In this document: piece by piece, positions 8,860-18,400 of the stretch
Position numbering within the stretch: the stretch's first letter is position 1
Layout: each line of letters opens with the position of its first letter
Program-made: the position numbers and the translations under genes
NCBI GenBank assembly: GCA_024640085.1
Contig: JAHEFR010000001.1
Location: 62,001 to 126,000, forward strand
Reading direction: 5' to 3'
Origin: Gammaproteobacteria bacterium
GTDB taxonomy: Bacteria; Pseudomonadota; Gammaproteobacteria; Steroidobacterales; XN24
Length of the DNA stretch: 64,000 nucleotides
Notes under the pieces: generated by a model
The model's database searches: none
The model's input: the letters and a program-made list of their open reading frames with translations, nothing else
What the model was told of the DNA's origin: nothing

Positions 8860-9630
8860 TCATATGGTCTTCCGCGTACCAAGAACAACCTGTCGTTGCC
8901 GCAATTCCTCGAGGATATCCAGACCGCCATCGACGACCGTCTGTGGTCGCGGGTGGTCCAGTTCCTCTGCGATCTGGGTCAGCGCCGCCCGGCCGGATTC
9001 CACATCGGCTTCCACCAGCAATTCGAGCAGCCGGGCGGTGACCGGATTGACTTCCAGGAAGCTCACGCGACCTTCCTGGTCGCGACACACCACCAGATGC
9101 GTCGGGGTTTCGGACGGCTCGGACGGCTGGTTTTCCGGTGATATCGTGTGTACCGGGAACCGGTATTGCAGCGACCAGGCGAGAGGCGAGACCTCCGGGC
9201 GACCTTCGAGCAGGTCCCCTCGTGGATCGATGCCGTCGAGCCCGGGCTCGGCCTCGTCAATGGATAAGGCCAGTTCCACCCATTCGTAATGGGCGAGTTC
9301 GTACATGAACGGTCTGTCGCCATCCACCTCACCCCGCTCTTTCTCCAGATAGCCGAGAAACTCCCGCGGCATCTCCAGGAACAGGGGAGTGTGGGCCTCG
9401 TGGCGGGCGAAGTAATCGCGGACCAGGGTCTCCCACTCCGATTTCCCCAGGATCTTGTGCAACACTGGAAACGTTCGTGACAGGAGTTGGCAGACGTTGC
9501 TGAAGAACAATCGCCGATAGATCTCCATCCGCCGATCCTCGACGTCAGACGGAGCCTCTCGTTGCCCCGGGTCCCGGATATTCCCGGCGAACGCATACTG
9601 GATATCCTGGAAACGGGGTCTGTCAGCCAC
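8860..9630 (-). CDS. DUF2063 / HvfC-BufC family partner protein
   Basis: The 256 residues begin [18 protein letters not shown] and continue [20 protein letters not shown], the conserved N-terminal helical region of DUF2063 proteins. [20 protein letters not shown] and [10 protein letters not shown] follow. In characterised DUF692 systems this protein is the partner that presents the precursor peptide to the iron enzyme. The C-terminal part contains a winged-helix-like region ([21 protein letters not shown]), which explains why many databases call the family putative DNA-binding. The gene overlaps the upstream DUF692 gene by 8 bases, so they are translationally coupled. Confidence 0.9.
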   Translation of the reverse strand: MADRPRFQDIQYAFAGNIRDPGQREAPSDVEDRRMEIYRRLFFSNVCQLLSRTFPVLHKILGKSEWETLVRDYFARHEAHTPLFLEMPREFLGYLEKERGEVDGDRPFMYELAHYEWVELALSIDEAEPGLDGIDPRGDLLEGRPEVSPLAWSLQYRFPVHTISPENQPSEPSETPTHLVVCRDQEGRVSFLEVNPVTARLLELLVEADVESGRAALTQIAEELDHPRPQTVVDGGLDILEELRQRQVVLGTRKTI

Positions 9631-10474
9631 CTGCCGACCTCGCTCCTTCCGGGGCCGCGGCGGCGGCCTGCAGGTTGCGGATCTGTCCGATCTCCCCCAT
9701 CAGCCCCTCCAGCGGCGGGATATTGAAGTCTCTCTCGAGCAATGTCGGGACCACGCCACAATGCTCATATGCCGTCTCGAGCAGCGTCCAGACGGGATCG
9801 CAGACGTCCGAGCCGTGGGTATCCACCCGCAGGTCCTCGGCCTCGACATAATGACCGGCGACATGAAGATAGGCGACGCGTTCCGGCGGCAGGGCCTCCA
9901 GGAACGTCTTGGCGTCGTACCCGTGATTGATGCTGTTGACGTAGATGTTGTTGACGTCCAGCAGCAGATCGCAATCGGCTTCCTCGACCACGGCGCGGAC
10001 GAAATCGATCTCGTCCAGTTCCTTACCTGGCGCCGCGTAATACGAGACGTTTTCCACCGCGATCCGCCGTTCGAGGATTTCCTGGGTCCGCCGGATCCTC
10101 GCGGCGGTGTAGGTGACGGCGTCTCCCGTGAACGGGATCGGCATCAGGTCGTAAAGATGGCCGTCGTCGCCACAGTAGCTGAGGTGCTCTGTGTAGCACC
10201 GGATGTCGTTGGATTCCAGGAACGATTTCAATCGGTGCAGGAAATGCTCGTCCAGGGGCGCCGGTCCGCCGAGGGACAGCGAGAGGCCATGGCAGACCAG
10301 GGGGTAACGTTCCGTGAACCAGCGGAACTTTCGGCCGAGCGGTCCGCCGACTCCGATCCAGTTCTCCGGCGCCACCTCCATGAAGTCCACCTCCGGAGGT
10401 GTCTTCATGCAGCTGGCCATCATGCTCCGGCGGAGGCCGAGTCCGGCGCCGGAAACGGTATATCGCGCGGTCAT
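9623..10474 (-). CDS. DUF692 multinuclear iron oxidase (HvfB/BufB/MbnB-like)
   Basis: A 283-residue TIM-barrel enzyme of the DUF692 family, which uses two or three iron ions to oxidise cysteines of ribosomally made peptides. Expected metal-ligand segments are present in order: [60 protein letters not shown] and [12 protein letters not shown]. It starts at ATG with GATGGAAG upstream. It heads a DUF692-DUF2063-DoxX operon, but no small Cys-rich DUF2282-type precursor gene is visible in the 165 bases before it or between the genes. The substrate is therefore unknown or encoded elsewhere. Confidence 0.93.
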   Translation of the reverse strand: MTARYTVSGAGLGLRRSMMASCMKTPPEVDFMEVAPENWIGVGGPLGRKFRWFTERYPLVCHGLSLSLGGPAPLDEHFLHRLKSFLESNDIRCYTEHLSYCGDDGHLYDLMPIPFTGDAVTYTAARIRRTQEILERRIAVENVSYYAAPGKELDEIDFVRAVVEEADCDLLLDVNNIYVNSINHGYDAKTFLEALPPERVAYLHVAGHYVEAEDLRVDTHGSDVCDPVWTLLETAYEHCGVVPTLLERDFNIPPLEGLMGEIGQIRNLQAAAAAPEGARSAGG

Positions 10475-10575
10475 TGGATTGGTTCTTCCATCTCTGCTCT
10501 CAGTGTCGAGGATACGTGAAGCCGCGTCGCCCGTGTAGCGGACGCGGTGTGGCCACCCTCATGGCAGATGACCGC

Positions 10576-10604
10576 CGCGGCGCGGATATTATTTCTGCGC
10601 CGCG
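10576..10604 (-). terminator. GC-rich stem-loop between DUF4397 lipoprotein and DUF692 operon
   Basis: A perfect 8-base inverted repeat (CGCGGCGC at 10576-10583 with GCGCCGCG at 10597-10604) encloses a 13-base AT-rich loop, 36 bases after the stop of the DUF4397 gene. There is no T-run on the minus strand after the stem. It is therefore not a classic intrinsic terminator, though it could pause polymerase or protect a transcript 3' end. Confidence 0.35.
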
Positions 10605-10639
10605 CGGCCGCCGCCTTTTCTGGCCGGATCGGGACGCCG

Positions 10640-12058
10640 TCAGAGATCGTCCTGGAGGATCGCCTGCACGGTCTCCGTGCTGCCCGCCGGCGGTGGCAAC
10701 AACAACAGGGTCTTCACGTCACCGCCCGCCAGGTCGATCTCGTAGGGCCCGAAAGCCACCACCTCCTCGTCGTTGGTCGGGTCCGTGTCGTCGGCATTTT
10801 CGATCGTGACCACGGTGACAAAGGTGGTTCCGGGATCACGCGCGTAGCGGCCGAAGATACCCGGTGGGTCGGTCCTGAGGACGACGCGGAAGCCGTATTC
10901 ACCGGCGCCGGCATCCACCTGGTCCGGGTAACCCAGGTATACCGTGACCAATTCGTCTTCCGGTGCGCCGACGAGGATGTCGAGGCGAGCCGACGTCACC
11001 ACCGAGCGCCGGTTTTCGATCTGGAGCACTCCAACCGGCTGCGCGTGGGAGTCAATAATGTTAAGAGCGTATTCGTTTCCGGGGCTCGTTTCGACGGTGT
11101 CCTCCAGCAGGACGTCCGACGGCTGTCCTGTCGCCGTGAGGGTGACCAGGTATTCATCGGGAGACAACGCACGGAAATTCGAGCTTTCCAGATAGCCCAG
11201 GTCCGTGGCAAGCGGGCTGCTGGCATCGCCGTCGAGCAGGGCGTCCACCGGGCCGATGGTGGTGGCGGACTGTCTTACCCGCAGCGAGGAATTGTCGCCC
11301 TCACCGGGGATCGAGAACGATGACCCGCCGTCGGTCAGGTAGCCGAGAATGGGCCATTGAACCGTGTCCGGGCCGTCGAAGATTGTGAACAGCCAGTCGT
11401 GCCCGCCACGACCATCTTCCGCGTCGTCGTCGCGGAAGAATACCAATAGTCCCGAGTCATAGATCAGGGTACCGTCACTGGCCCGGAGGATCCGGATCCG
11501 GTATTCGCCCTCCGGAATGAGTTCCGGCTCGCTGGACTCTGTCGGCGCCAACGTGGCGAAGGGTGTGGCGTTGGCAAGGTCTTCGTCCGGGGCCGTCAGG
11601 TAGAACTCCAGCTCGGCCTCCAGCGTGGACGTATGCGCCATCATGATATAGATGTCGGCGAACGGTCGCCGGACCCGTTCCCTGGTGATTGCGAACGAGA
11701 CCGGTGCGTCCACGTACCCCGTGGTGACGAACGTGTACTCGACGCCCGTCTGGAAGCGCAGGCCGTCGATCGTGTCGATATCGAACCGGCTGCGATCGGG
11801 GAGCCACCCCTGGACGAGCACGCTGGTGTCGAAGGACGCAAAGATCGAGAACGGCGTTACCGTCGCGTAGGGCAACTCGGGGATGAAACGCACCGGCCCC
11901 ACCACCATAGTCTGGTTCGGGGAGTCCAGGGTAGCGTTGATCCCGCGGGCATAGATGAACGCAGTGTCGACGTAATCATCGGCATTGTTGCCGCCACAGC
12001 CAGTCAGGGCCTGGCTGGCAAGCAGCAGTACGCCAAACAGGCGGAGCACATCTCTCAT
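10640..12058 (-). CDS. DUF4397 domain-containing lipoprotein
   Basis: This 472-residue exported protein has a signal peptide ending in a lipobox (LASQALTGC, Cys near residue 21), so it is probably anchored to the outer membrane. The mature part starts with a region typical of DUF4397 (FIYARGINATLDSPNQTM, then PYATVTPFSIFASFDTSV). It continues as beta-rich sandwich-like repeats, which also appear around 240-330. A late segment (VVTSARLDILVGAPEDELVT) looks like another sandwich domain. The C-terminus TETVQAILQDDL has no sorting tag. The function of DUF4397 proteins is unknown; they are presumed surface or periplasmic binding proteins. It lies on the same strand upstream of the DUF692 operon but is separated by 165 bases. 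Confidence 0.83.
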   Translation of the reverse strand: MRDVLRLFGVLLLASQALTGCGGNNADDYVDTAFIYARGINATLDSPNQTMVVGPVRFIPELPYATVTPFSIFASFDTSVLVQGWLPDRSRFDIDTIDGLRFQTGVEYTFVTTGYVDAPVSFAITRERVRRPFADIYIMMAHTSTLEAELEFYLTAPDEDLANATPFATLAPTESSEPELIPEGEYRIRILRASDGTLIYDSGLLVFFRDDDAEDGRGGHDWLFTIFDGPDTVQWPILGYLTDGGSSFSIPGEGDNSSLRVRQSATTIGPVDALLDGDASSPLATDLGYLESSNFRALSPDEYLVTLTATGQPSDVLLEDTVETSPGNEYALNIIDSHAQPVGVLQIENRRSVVTSARLDILVGAPEDELVTVYLGYPDQVDAGAGEYGFRVVLRTDPPGIFGRYARDPGTTFVTVVTIENADDTDPTNDEEVVAFGPYEIDLAGGDVKTLLLLPPPAGSTETVQAILQDDL

Positions 12059-12157
12059 CGGGAACTCGTCAGCGGATGACGGCCGGATTTTACCTGTTTC
12101 CAGGCCCCTGTGCCTGCCGGGTGGGGGTGCCGCGGCAGGCCGCGACCTCGCGCCGGG

Positions 12158-12586
12158 TTACAGCCTGCGCAGCGCCTCTAGATAGGCGCGCTCGTCGGGG
12201 ATGAGCCCTCGGCGCTGGGCCTCCCAGAGGGCAGCGCCGAGGCACTCCGCCATGGCGTGTTCGACGGAGTGACGATCTCCCAGCCGCGCCAGTAGCCCCG
12301 CATGAATCTCGGCGATGCCTGCTGGCCGGTCGGTCATCACCTGCTCTCGCACCGCCAGGTGCATCCCCATATGAAGAAAGGGATTGGTCTGGCCTCCTTC
12401 GGGGGTCCAATCTGCCTGCAGGGCATCGTCCGGTCCCTCGAGGAGGCCGTGATATTCCGGGTGGATGGTGACTACGTCGACGATCTGGGCCTGCAGCGGC
12501 TCGATGGGCATGCCCCTCAGGTGCCGACGCCAGGCGTCTGCATACATGCGCCGCAGGGCATTTCTGTCATCGGGGAAGACGTTCAT
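12158..12586 (-). CDS. DUF1841 family protein
   Basis: A cytosolic protein of about 142 residues. It starts MNVFPDDRNALRRMYADAWR and continues LQAQIVDVVTIHPEYHGLLE, then NPFLHMGMHLAVREQV. This matches the DUF1841 family common in beta- and gammaproteobacteria. The in-frame upstream ATG (12673) would add 29 residues antagonistic to the family N-terminus. The chosen start overlaps the nth stop in ATGA, the usual coupling in this genome. Conserved His and Glu residues (HPEYH, HMGMH) suggest a possible metal site, but no activity is known. It is the last gene of the rnf-nth transcription unit. Confidence 0.85.
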   Translation of the reverse strand: MNVFPDDRNALRRMYADAWRRHLRGMPIEPLQAQIVDVVTIHPEYHGLLEGPDDALQADWTPEGGQTNPFLHMGMHLAVREQVMTDRPAGIAEIHAGLLARLGDRHSVEHAMAECLGAALWEAQRRGLIPDERAYLEALRRL

Positions 12587-13251
12587 CGGCCAGGGGCTAA
12601 CGGCAGGGCAGAGGGCTCGCTGGCCGTCTTCCCCCGATACTCGCACAGATCGGCGATGATGCAGCGCTGGCACTCCGGACGACGGGCCTTGCAGACATAT
12701 CGGCCGTGCAGGATGAGCCAGTGATGGGCGTCGTGCAGGAACTCGCTGGGAGTCGCGCGCAGCAGCCGCTTCTCTACCGCCAGCGGCGTCTTGCCCGTGG
12801 CCAGCCTTGTCCGATTGGCCACCCGGAAGATATGGGTGTCCACCGCAATAGTGGGGTGGCCGAAGGCCGTGTTGAGAACGACGTTGGCCGTTTTCCTGCC
12901 CACTCCCGGGAGCGACTGCAGGGCCTCCCGATCATCCGGGACCTTTCCATCATGTCGCTCGAGCAGGATCTGACAGGTGGCGATGATGTTCCTCGCCTTG
13001 TTGTTGTAAAGGCCTATGGTTCTGATGTGTTCGGACAGGCCCTCGAGTCCGAGGCGAAGGATCGCCCCGGGCGTGCCGGCGATGGGGAACAGCCGGGCGG
13101 TGGCCGCGTTTACGCTTTTGTCTGTCGCCTGCGCGGAAAGAATGACGGCGACCAGTAGCTGGAACGGTGTCGAATACTGGAGCTCCGTGGTCGGATGCGG
13201 GTTCGCCTGCCGGAACCGACGGAAGATTTCGGCGCGTTTTTCGCTGTTCAC
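12583..13251 (-). CDS. nth: Endonuclease III (DNA glycosylase/AP lyase)
   Basis: A base-excision repair enzyme that removes oxidised pyrimidines and nicks abasic sites. The 222 residues contain the helix-hairpin-helix LQSLPGVGRKTANVVLNTAFG with the catalytic Lys in GVGRKTA, and the catalytic Asp in AVDTHIFRV. The C-terminal [4Fe-4S] loop has Cys187, Cys194, Cys197 and Cys203 with the standard C-x6-C-x2-C-x5-C spacing. Length is close to the E. coli enzyme. It follows rnfE by 10 bases, the classical rnf-nth arrangement of gammaproteobacteria. Confidence 0.97.
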   Translation of the reverse strand: MNSEKRAEIFRRFRQANPHPTTELQYSTPFQLLVAVILSAQATDKSVNAATARLFPIAGTPGAILRLGLEGLSEHIRTIGLYNNKARNIIATCQILLERHDGKVPDDREALQSLPGVGRKTANVVLNTAFGHPTIAVDTHIFRVANRTRLATGKTPLAVEKRLLRATPSEFLHDAHHWLILHGRYVCKARRPECQRCIIADLCEYRGKTASEPSALPLAPGR

Positions 13252-13261
13252 GGCGCGGACC

Positions 13262-13939
13262 TCAGGCGGTTCGTTCGGCAGGCTCTCCCGCGGGCACGGC
13301 GGCGGGTCGGGGCGCCTGGAGCCGCCCGTCGATGACGTTCTTGAGGGCCACCATCAGACCGAGCCCGATAAACGCCCCGGGCGGCAGCAGCGCCAGCAGG
13401 AATCCGCCCTGACTGAGGTGGATTGTCAGGTCAGCCCCGCCGCCCAGCATCATGTGGGCTCCGGACAGGAGCGTCCCTTGTCCCAGCAATTCCCTGGCGC
13501 TCCCCAGCACGACCAGGACCGCGGTGAATCCGGCGCCCATCATCAATCCGTCCGCCAGTGCGGGGGCCGGACGGTTCCTGGACGCGAACGCCTCGGCCCG
13601 GCCGATGATGGCGCAATTGGTGACGATCAGCGGGATAAAGATGCCGAGGACCCGGTAGAGCTCGTGGAACCACGCGTTGATCGCCAGCTCGACTGCAGTG
13701 ACCAGCGACGCGATGATAATGACGTAGGTGGGGATGCGGATCTCCGGCCTGACCACGTCGCGGAGGAGCGACACGGAGAGATTGGATAAGGCGAGCACCG
13801 CGGTGGTGGCGATGCCGAGCCCCAGGCCGTTGACAGTGCTTGTTGTGACGGCCAGCAGCGGACAGAGACCGAGGAGCTGAACCAGCCCCGGGTTGTTGTG
13901 CCACAGGCCGTCGAGAGCGATCTGTCGGTACTGGCTCAC
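13262..13939 (-). CDS. rnfE: Rnf electron transport complex subunit E
   Basis: An integral membrane subunit (225 residues, about six helices) of the ion-pumping ferredoxin:NAD+ oxidoreductase (Rnf), also called Rsx in E. coli. It starts [20 protein letters not shown] and contains [21 protein letters not shown], the Cys-bearing motif shared by RnfA and RnfE that helps hold the membrane iron-sulfur centre. [17 protein letters not shown] is the second conserved Cys motif. The start overlaps the end of rnfG by 4 bases. Confidence 0.96.
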   Translation of the reverse strand: MSQYRQIALDGLWHNNPGLVQLLGLCPLLAVTTSTVNGLGLGIATTAVLALSNLSVSLLRDVVRPEIRIPTYVIIIASLVTAVELAINAWFHELYRVLGIFIPLIVTNCAIIGRAEAFASRNRPAPALADGLMMGAGFTAVLVVLGSARELLGQGTLLSGAHMMLGGGADLTIHLSQGGFLLALLPPGAFIGLGLMVALKNVIDGRLQAPRPAAVPAGEPAERTA

Positions 13940-14595
13940 GAGGGGTCAATATCCAGGTCGGGTGGGTGGGCAAACAGCGATTGTCGATTGGCATCGAAGT
14001 ATATCAGCGCATTCCTGACAGCCTTGACCACCGCCCGCGGCGTCACGGTGGCGCCGGTCAGCTGGTCGAATTCGCCGCCATCGCGCTTGACGGACCAGCG
14101 CGCCATGGGCGGATCGCCGAGGGATCGGCCGTCGAATCCCAGGGTCCAGTCCGAGCGCTCGGCCTCTATAGCATCTCCCAGGCCCGGTGTCTCCCGGTGA
14201 GCGGTGACGCGGACACCTGTTATGTTGCCGCCCACATCGATGCCCACGAGCAGGCGGATGACGCCACTGTACCCGTCCGGGGCTACGGGCGTGATGATCA
14301 CGGCCACCGGCTTACTATCGCGGAAGGCCCGGTAGACGGTCACGGGCTCCTGTGTCCCCAGCAGCTCCGGATCCTTCACCTCGACGGTGTCGTTAAACAG
14401 GTCGTTGTCGTAGCGGTCCGCCGGCAGGACGTCGTTTAGCGTGCGCAGTAAGAACGCCTTCTCATTGGCGGCGATGCGCTGGCGGGTGGCGTCCTCGGTA
14501 AGAGCAACAAGACCGACGCCGACTGCCGCGAAGACTGCCAGCGCGCCGGCCGCAGCCGCCATTGCGCCGGCTATCCTCTCCCGTTCAGCGCCCAT
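13936..14595 (-). CDS. rnfG: Rnf electron transport complex subunit G
   Basis: A membrane-anchored, periplasm-facing flavoprotein subunit of about 219 residues. One N-terminal helix ([20 protein letters not shown]) is followed by an FMN-binding domain. [19 protein letters not shown] carries the S/T-GAT signature whose last Thr bears covalent FMN. The start at 14595 ([10 protein letters not shown]) is preferred over 14628 because it gives the usual short cytosolic tail and an 11-base overlap with rnfD. Confidence 0.94.
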   Translation of the reverse strand: MGAERERIAGAMAAAAGALAVFAAVGVGLVALTEDATRQRIAANEKAFLLRTLNDVLPADRYDNDLFNDTVEVKDPELLGTQEPVTVYRAFRDSKPVAVIITPVAPDGYSGVIRLLVGIDVGGNITGVRVTAHRETPGLGDAIEAERSDWTLGFDGRSLGDPPMARWSVKRDGGEFDQLTGATVTPRAVVKAVRNALIYFDANRQSLFAHPPDLDIDPS

Positions 14596-15625
14596 GCCCG
14601 TAGACCCTCGGCACCGTGTAGCGGTCAATGGCCGGCACCGCCATATTCATCAACAGGACGGCGAACGCGAGCCCGTCCGGGTATCCGCCCCAGGTCCGGA
14701 TCACGTAGGTGAGGACGCCGATCCCGGCGCCGTAGATCAGCCGGCCCCGGCCCGTCGTAGCCGCGCTGACCGGATCGGTGGCGATGAAAAACGCGCCCAG
14801 CATGACGGCTCCACTGAAGACATGAAATGCCGGCGGCGGGTAATTGCCCGGTTCCACGAGGTAGAACACGGTGGCGGGAACGATAAGCCCGAGGAGGACC
14901 GCCACGGGGATGTGCCATTGAATCACCCGCCGGTAGATCAGCCAGATGCCCCCCAGGGCGACATAATTGTTGACCCACTCCCAACCGCGCGCCCCGAAAT
15001 CCCCGTAAAGGGCTGTCGAGCGGATCTCGTCCACGGTCCTTGCGAGAGCCAGCTGGGTCTTCACCTCGTCCAGGGGCGTCGCACCGCCTATCGAGTCCCA
15101 GCCGAGTGGGTTGGGAAGGTGGCTTGTGAACAGATAAGTGAGGCTGGCAAAGAGGTCGGCTCGCTCGGGCGCCAGGCCCAGACCAGATGGCGGCAGCCAG
15201 TGTGTCATCTCGGCCGGAAATGAGATCAGCAACACGACATAGCCGGCCATGGCGGGATTGAAAGGGTTGTAGCCCAGCCCACCGTAAAGCTGTTTTGCGA
15301 ACACGATGGCGAAGGCCGCCCCGGTAGCCGTGACCCACCAGGGCGTCAGGGGGGGCAGTGCGAAAGCCAGCAGGACTGCGCTGAGGACGGCGGTCAGGTC
15401 CTGCAGCCGAGGCATCACCTCCCGGTTCCTGACTGCCAGTACCGCTGCCTCTGCAGCGACGGCGACCGCCGTCGCCACCGCCATGTTCAAGAGCAGCCCC
15501 GGCCCGAAATACCACACATAGGCGACGGTGGCCGGTAACAGGGCGATCAGGACCTCCCCCATGAGTCGCGGAATGCTGGCGGCGGGGCGCAGGTGGGGCG
15601 CCATCGTGCGTTCGAAGGTCCTCAC
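14585..15625 (-). CDS. rnfD: Rnf electron transport complex subunit D
   Basis: A 346-residue polytopic membrane subunit related to NqrB. The conserved segments are YGGLGYNPFNPAMAGYVVLL near the first third, and the flavinylation motif IGGATPLDEVK, whose Thr is the expected covalent FMN site. TDPVSAATTGRGRLIYGAGI lies near the end. It overlaps rnfC by 4 bases and rnfG by 11. Within the complex it moves electrons between periplasm-facing flavins across the membrane. Confidence 0.95.
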   Translation of the reverse strand: MRTFERTMAPHLRPAASIPRLMGEVLIALLPATVAYVWYFGPGLLLNMAVATAVAVAAEAAVLAVRNREVMPRLQDLTAVLSAVLLAFALPPLTPWWVTATGAAFAIVFAKQLYGGLGYNPFNPAMAGYVVLLISFPAEMTHWLPPSGLGLAPERADLFASLTYLFTSHLPNPLGWDSIGGATPLDEVKTQLALARTVDEIRSTALYGDFGARGWEWVNNYVALGGIWLIYRRVIQWHIPVAVLLGLIVPATVFYLVEPGNYPPPAFHVFSGAVMLGAFFIATDPVSAATTGRGRLIYGAGIGVLTYVIRTWGGYPDGLAFAVLLMNMAVPAIDRYTVPRVYGHGR

Positions 15626-17175
15626 TCCCGGGTATCCTCGGCGGAGTCCGGCGTCTTTCTCTCCCGGACCCGTTTCATGACCTCGTCGATCATCGCTTTC
15701 CGTGTGTCCTCGTCCTGGCTCGCCTTGCCCAGTGCCCGGGTCTTCGCCTCCAGGCGACGCTTTCTTTCGGCTTCTTCCAGGTCGATTCGTGTCTTTCGCG
15801 CCTCGAATCGATTACGGGCATGGTCCGATCTGGCCCGCTCCTGCCTCCGGTTCCAGATCTCAGTTTTCGCATAGCGGAAATACTGGGTCAGGGGGATATG
15901 GCTCGGACACACCAGGTCGCAGCACCCGCACTCGATACAGTCGTACAGATTCAGCGCCTCCACTTCGTCGAAGTCTTCCGCGCGCGTCGACCACTGCAGC
16001 TGCTGTGGCAGCAACGAGGCGGGACACGCCCTGGCGCACTCTCCGCAGCGGATACACGGCTGTTCCGGGGGGCGCGGTCGGACATCTTCTGCCGACGCCA
16101 CGAAGAGGCAGTTCGTCGCCTTGATCAGCGGCATGTCGTCGTGATTCAGCGGGAAGCCCATCATCGCGCCACCCATGATCAGGTGGCGGGCGGACTCCGT
16201 GTAGCCGCCGCAGGCATCAATGACTTTCGCGATCGGAGTCCCGAGCCTGACGTCCAGGTTGCGGGGCTGGCGGACTCCCGATCCGGTCACGGTCACGACC
16301 CTGGAGATTAACGGCTCTCCCCGGAGCACGGCGCTGGCGACCGCGGCCGCCGTGCCCACGTTCTGGCACAGATAGCCGATGTCTGCCGGGATGCCGTCGG
16401 CGGGCACCTCGTGTCCTGTCAAGACCTGGATGAGCTGGCGCTCGCCTCCGGCCGGGTAGATCGCGGGCATCGTGACGACCTCGATCCGTGTGTCACCGAT
16501 CTCGGCCACGCGAGCCGTCAGAGCTTCCAGCGCCTCGGGTTTGTCTTCCTCGATGGCGATACAGCAGTGGCGGATCTCCAGGGCGTGCAACATCACCTGG
16601 GCGCCGGCGACCACGTCGGCGGCGCGGTGGCGCAACAGCATGTCGTCGCAGCTGATATACGGTTCGCATTCGGCGGCATTGAGTATCAGGCTTTTGAGAC
16701 CCACGCCGACGTTGAGCTTGACCGAGGTCGGGAAGGCAGCCCCGCCGAGGCCGACGATGCCGCATTCCCGGACTCGCGCGCGGAGCGCCGGGGCGTTGAG
16801 AGTCTCGTAGTTCGTCAGGGCGTCATAGCCGGTAAAAGGCGCGTCCTCGCCGTCGGTCCGGATAACCACGCAGTCTGCAGACAGGCCGCTGGGATGGGGC
16901 ACAGGTCTCGAACCCACTTCCACGACCGTGCCCGAGCTGCCGGCGTGTACCGGGCTGCCGACATATCCGGTGGCCCTGGCGACAGGCTGTCCCCGGAGCA
17001 CGCGCTCGCCCGGGGCGACGATGGCTTCGGCCGGCGAGCCGACGTGCTGGGATAGCGGATGGATCAACATCTCCGGTATGCCCGTCGCCTCCAGGGGAAT
17101 GGAGGTTGAAACCCGCTTGTGGCCGGGCAGCGGCATGCCGCCGTGGAACTGCCAGAGGCGTTTGTCCCCGGACAT
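15622..17175 (-). CDS. rnfC: Rnf electron transport complex subunit C
   Basis: A cytosolic 517-residue subunit homologous to NuoF/Nqo1 that binds NAD(H), FMN and two [4Fe-4S] clusters. Visible are the Gly-rich flavin/NAD region GIVGLGGAAFPTSVKL and the two cluster motifs CIRCGECARACP and CIECGCCDLVCP. The last 70 residues form a charged, probably helical tail (ARSDHARNRFEARKTRIDLE). This is much shorter than the long Ala/Lys-rich repeats of enterobacterial RnfC/RsxC. It starts MSGDKRLWQFHGGMPLPGHK as usual and follows rnfB by 3 bases. Confidence 0.96.
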   Translation of the reverse strand: MSGDKRLWQFHGGMPLPGHKRVSTSIPLEATGIPEMLIHPLSQHVGSPAEAIVAPGERVLRGQPVARATGYVGSPVHAGSSGTVVEVGSRPVPHPSGLSADCVVIRTDGEDAPFTGYDALTNYETLNAPALRARVRECGIVGLGGAAFPTSVKLNVGVGLKSLILNAAECEPYISCDDMLLRHRAADVVAGAQVMLHALEIRHCCIAIEEDKPEALEALTARVAEIGDTRIEVVTMPAIYPAGGERQLIQVLTGHEVPADGIPADIGYLCQNVGTAAAVASAVLRGEPLISRVVTVTGSGVRQPRNLDVRLGTPIAKVIDACGGYTESARHLIMGGAMMGFPLNHDDMPLIKATNCLFVASAEDVRPRPPEQPCIRCGECARACPASLLPQQLQWSTRAEDFDEVEALNLYDCIECGCCDLVCPSHIPLTQYFRYAKTEIWNRRQERARSDHARNRFEARKTRIDLEEAERKRRLEAKTRALGKASQDEDTRKAMIDEVMKRVRERKTPDSAEDTRE

Positions 17176-17178
17176 GGC

Positions 17179-17748
17179 TCAGCCGCTCTCCGCAACCCGA
17201 CCGGCTGCAGGGGATCGTGAGCCAGGCTTCGGCCACCGCCATGCCGTCACGGTGGGTGGCGGCTGGATCATCTCGACGCAATCTACCGGACAGGGCTCGA
17301 CGCACAGTTCGCAGCCGGTGCATTCGGCCGTGATGACGGTGTGCATCTGTTTGCCGGCACCGAGGATGGCGTCCACCGGACAGGCCTGGATACAGAGAGT
17401 ACAACCGATACAGAGATCCTCGTGGATGATCGCCACCTCTTTCGGCTTCTCCACGCCCCGCTCGGGGTCCAGTGGCCGGGGTTCCCGGTCGAGAAGATCG
17501 GCCAGCAGGCGGATGGTCGCCTCTCCGCCCGGCGGGCAGCGATTGATGTCCGCCTCGCCGGCGACGATCGCCTCCGCGTAGGGGCGGCAGCCCGGGAATC
17601 CGCACTGGGCGCACTGGGTCTGGGGCAGCAGGCCGTCGACCTTCTCGACGACCGGGTCGCCGTCGGTCCGGAACCGGACTGCCGCAAACCCCAGCAGCAC
17701 GCCGAACAGGGCAGCCAGTGAAGTCAGGGTGATGACGGCGGCGAGCAT
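17179..17748 (-). CDS. rnfB: Rnf electron transport complex subunit B
   Basis: A 189-residue ferredoxin-like subunit with an N-terminal membrane anchor ([19 protein letters not shown]). A four-Cys motif follows in [17 protein letters not shown] and RCPPGG. Two bacterial ferredoxin clusters come next: [16 protein letters not shown] and [16 protein letters not shown]. RnfB accepts electrons from ferredoxin in the cytosol. The short Pro-rich C-terminus follows the second cluster immediately. It is 2 bases downstream of rnfA. Confidence 0.96.
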   Translation of the reverse strand: MLAAVITLTSLAALFGVLLGFAAVRFRTDGDPVVEKVDGLLPQTQCAQCGFPGCRPYAEAIVAGEADINRCPPGGEATIRLLADLLDREPRPLDPERGVEKPKEVAIIHEDLCIGCTLCIQACPVDAILGAGKQMHTVITAECTGCELCVEPCPVDCVEMIQPPPTVTAWRWPKPGSRSPAAGRVAESG

Positions 17749-17750
17749 GC

Positions 17751-18332
17751 CTAGCCTTTCACCAGTCCGGCGAACCCCATGAACGCGAGCGCCATCATCC
17801 CCGCCGTAATCAGCGCGATGGAGGCGCCGCGAAAGGGCTCCGGCACGTCCGCGGCCGCGATCCGCTCGCGGACACCGGCAAATAGCACCATCACCAGGGA
17901 AAACCCGGCGGCGGCGCCGAAGCCGTAGACCAGCGATTCCAGGAACCCGTGGGACTCCTGGATATTGAGCAGGGCCACGCCGAGGACGGCGCAGTTGGTC
18001 GTGATCAGCGGCAGGTAGATCCCCAGCACCTGGTAGAGGAGCGGGCTGGTCTTCTCGACGACCATCTCCGTGAATTGGACGACAGCCGCGATCACCAGGA
18101 TGAAGGCGATCGTGCGCAGATAGCCCAGCCCCAAGGGTTGCAGGAGATAGGCGTTAACGAGATAGCTGCAGACCGCCGACAGGGTCAGCACGAAAGTCGT
18201 GGCCAGCGCCATCCCGGTGGCGGTCTCGAGTTTGCGGGACACGCCCATGAAGGGGCACAGCCCGAGAAACTTCACGAGCACGAAGTTGTTGACCAGGACG
18301 GTCGCGACGAGGATCAGCGCGAGATCGGTCAT
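17751..18332 (-). CDS. rnfA: Rnf electron transport complex subunit A
   Basis: A 193-residue integral membrane subunit (six helices). It contains [20 protein letters not shown] and [19 protein letters not shown], the Cys motifs that with RnfE coordinate the membrane iron-sulfur centre. It is the first gene of the rnfABCDGE operon. Only 68 bases separate it from metG on the same strand, so the operon may be read partly from upstream. Confidence 0.96.
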   Translation of the reverse strand: MTDLALILVATVLVNNFVLVKFLGLCPFMGVSRKLETATGMALATTFVLTLSAVCSYLVNAYLLQPLGLGYLRTIAFILVIAAVVQFTEMVVEKTSPLLYQVLGIYLPLITTNCAVLGVALLNIQESHGFLESLVYGFGAAAGFSLVMVLFAGVRERIAAADVPEPFRGASIALITAGMMALAFMGFAGLVKG

Positions 18333-18400
18333 ATCAGGGTGACGGAGCGCGCCGCCCGGGGACGCCGCGCAATACGAATGAATGCCCTAGTATATCTCGA

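Noticed and set aside
10475-10639. Hidden bufferin precursor (small Cys-rich peptide) before the DUF692 gene
   Set aside because: No short frame with a signal peptide and Cys pairs was found; the space is taken by a GC-rich hairpin.
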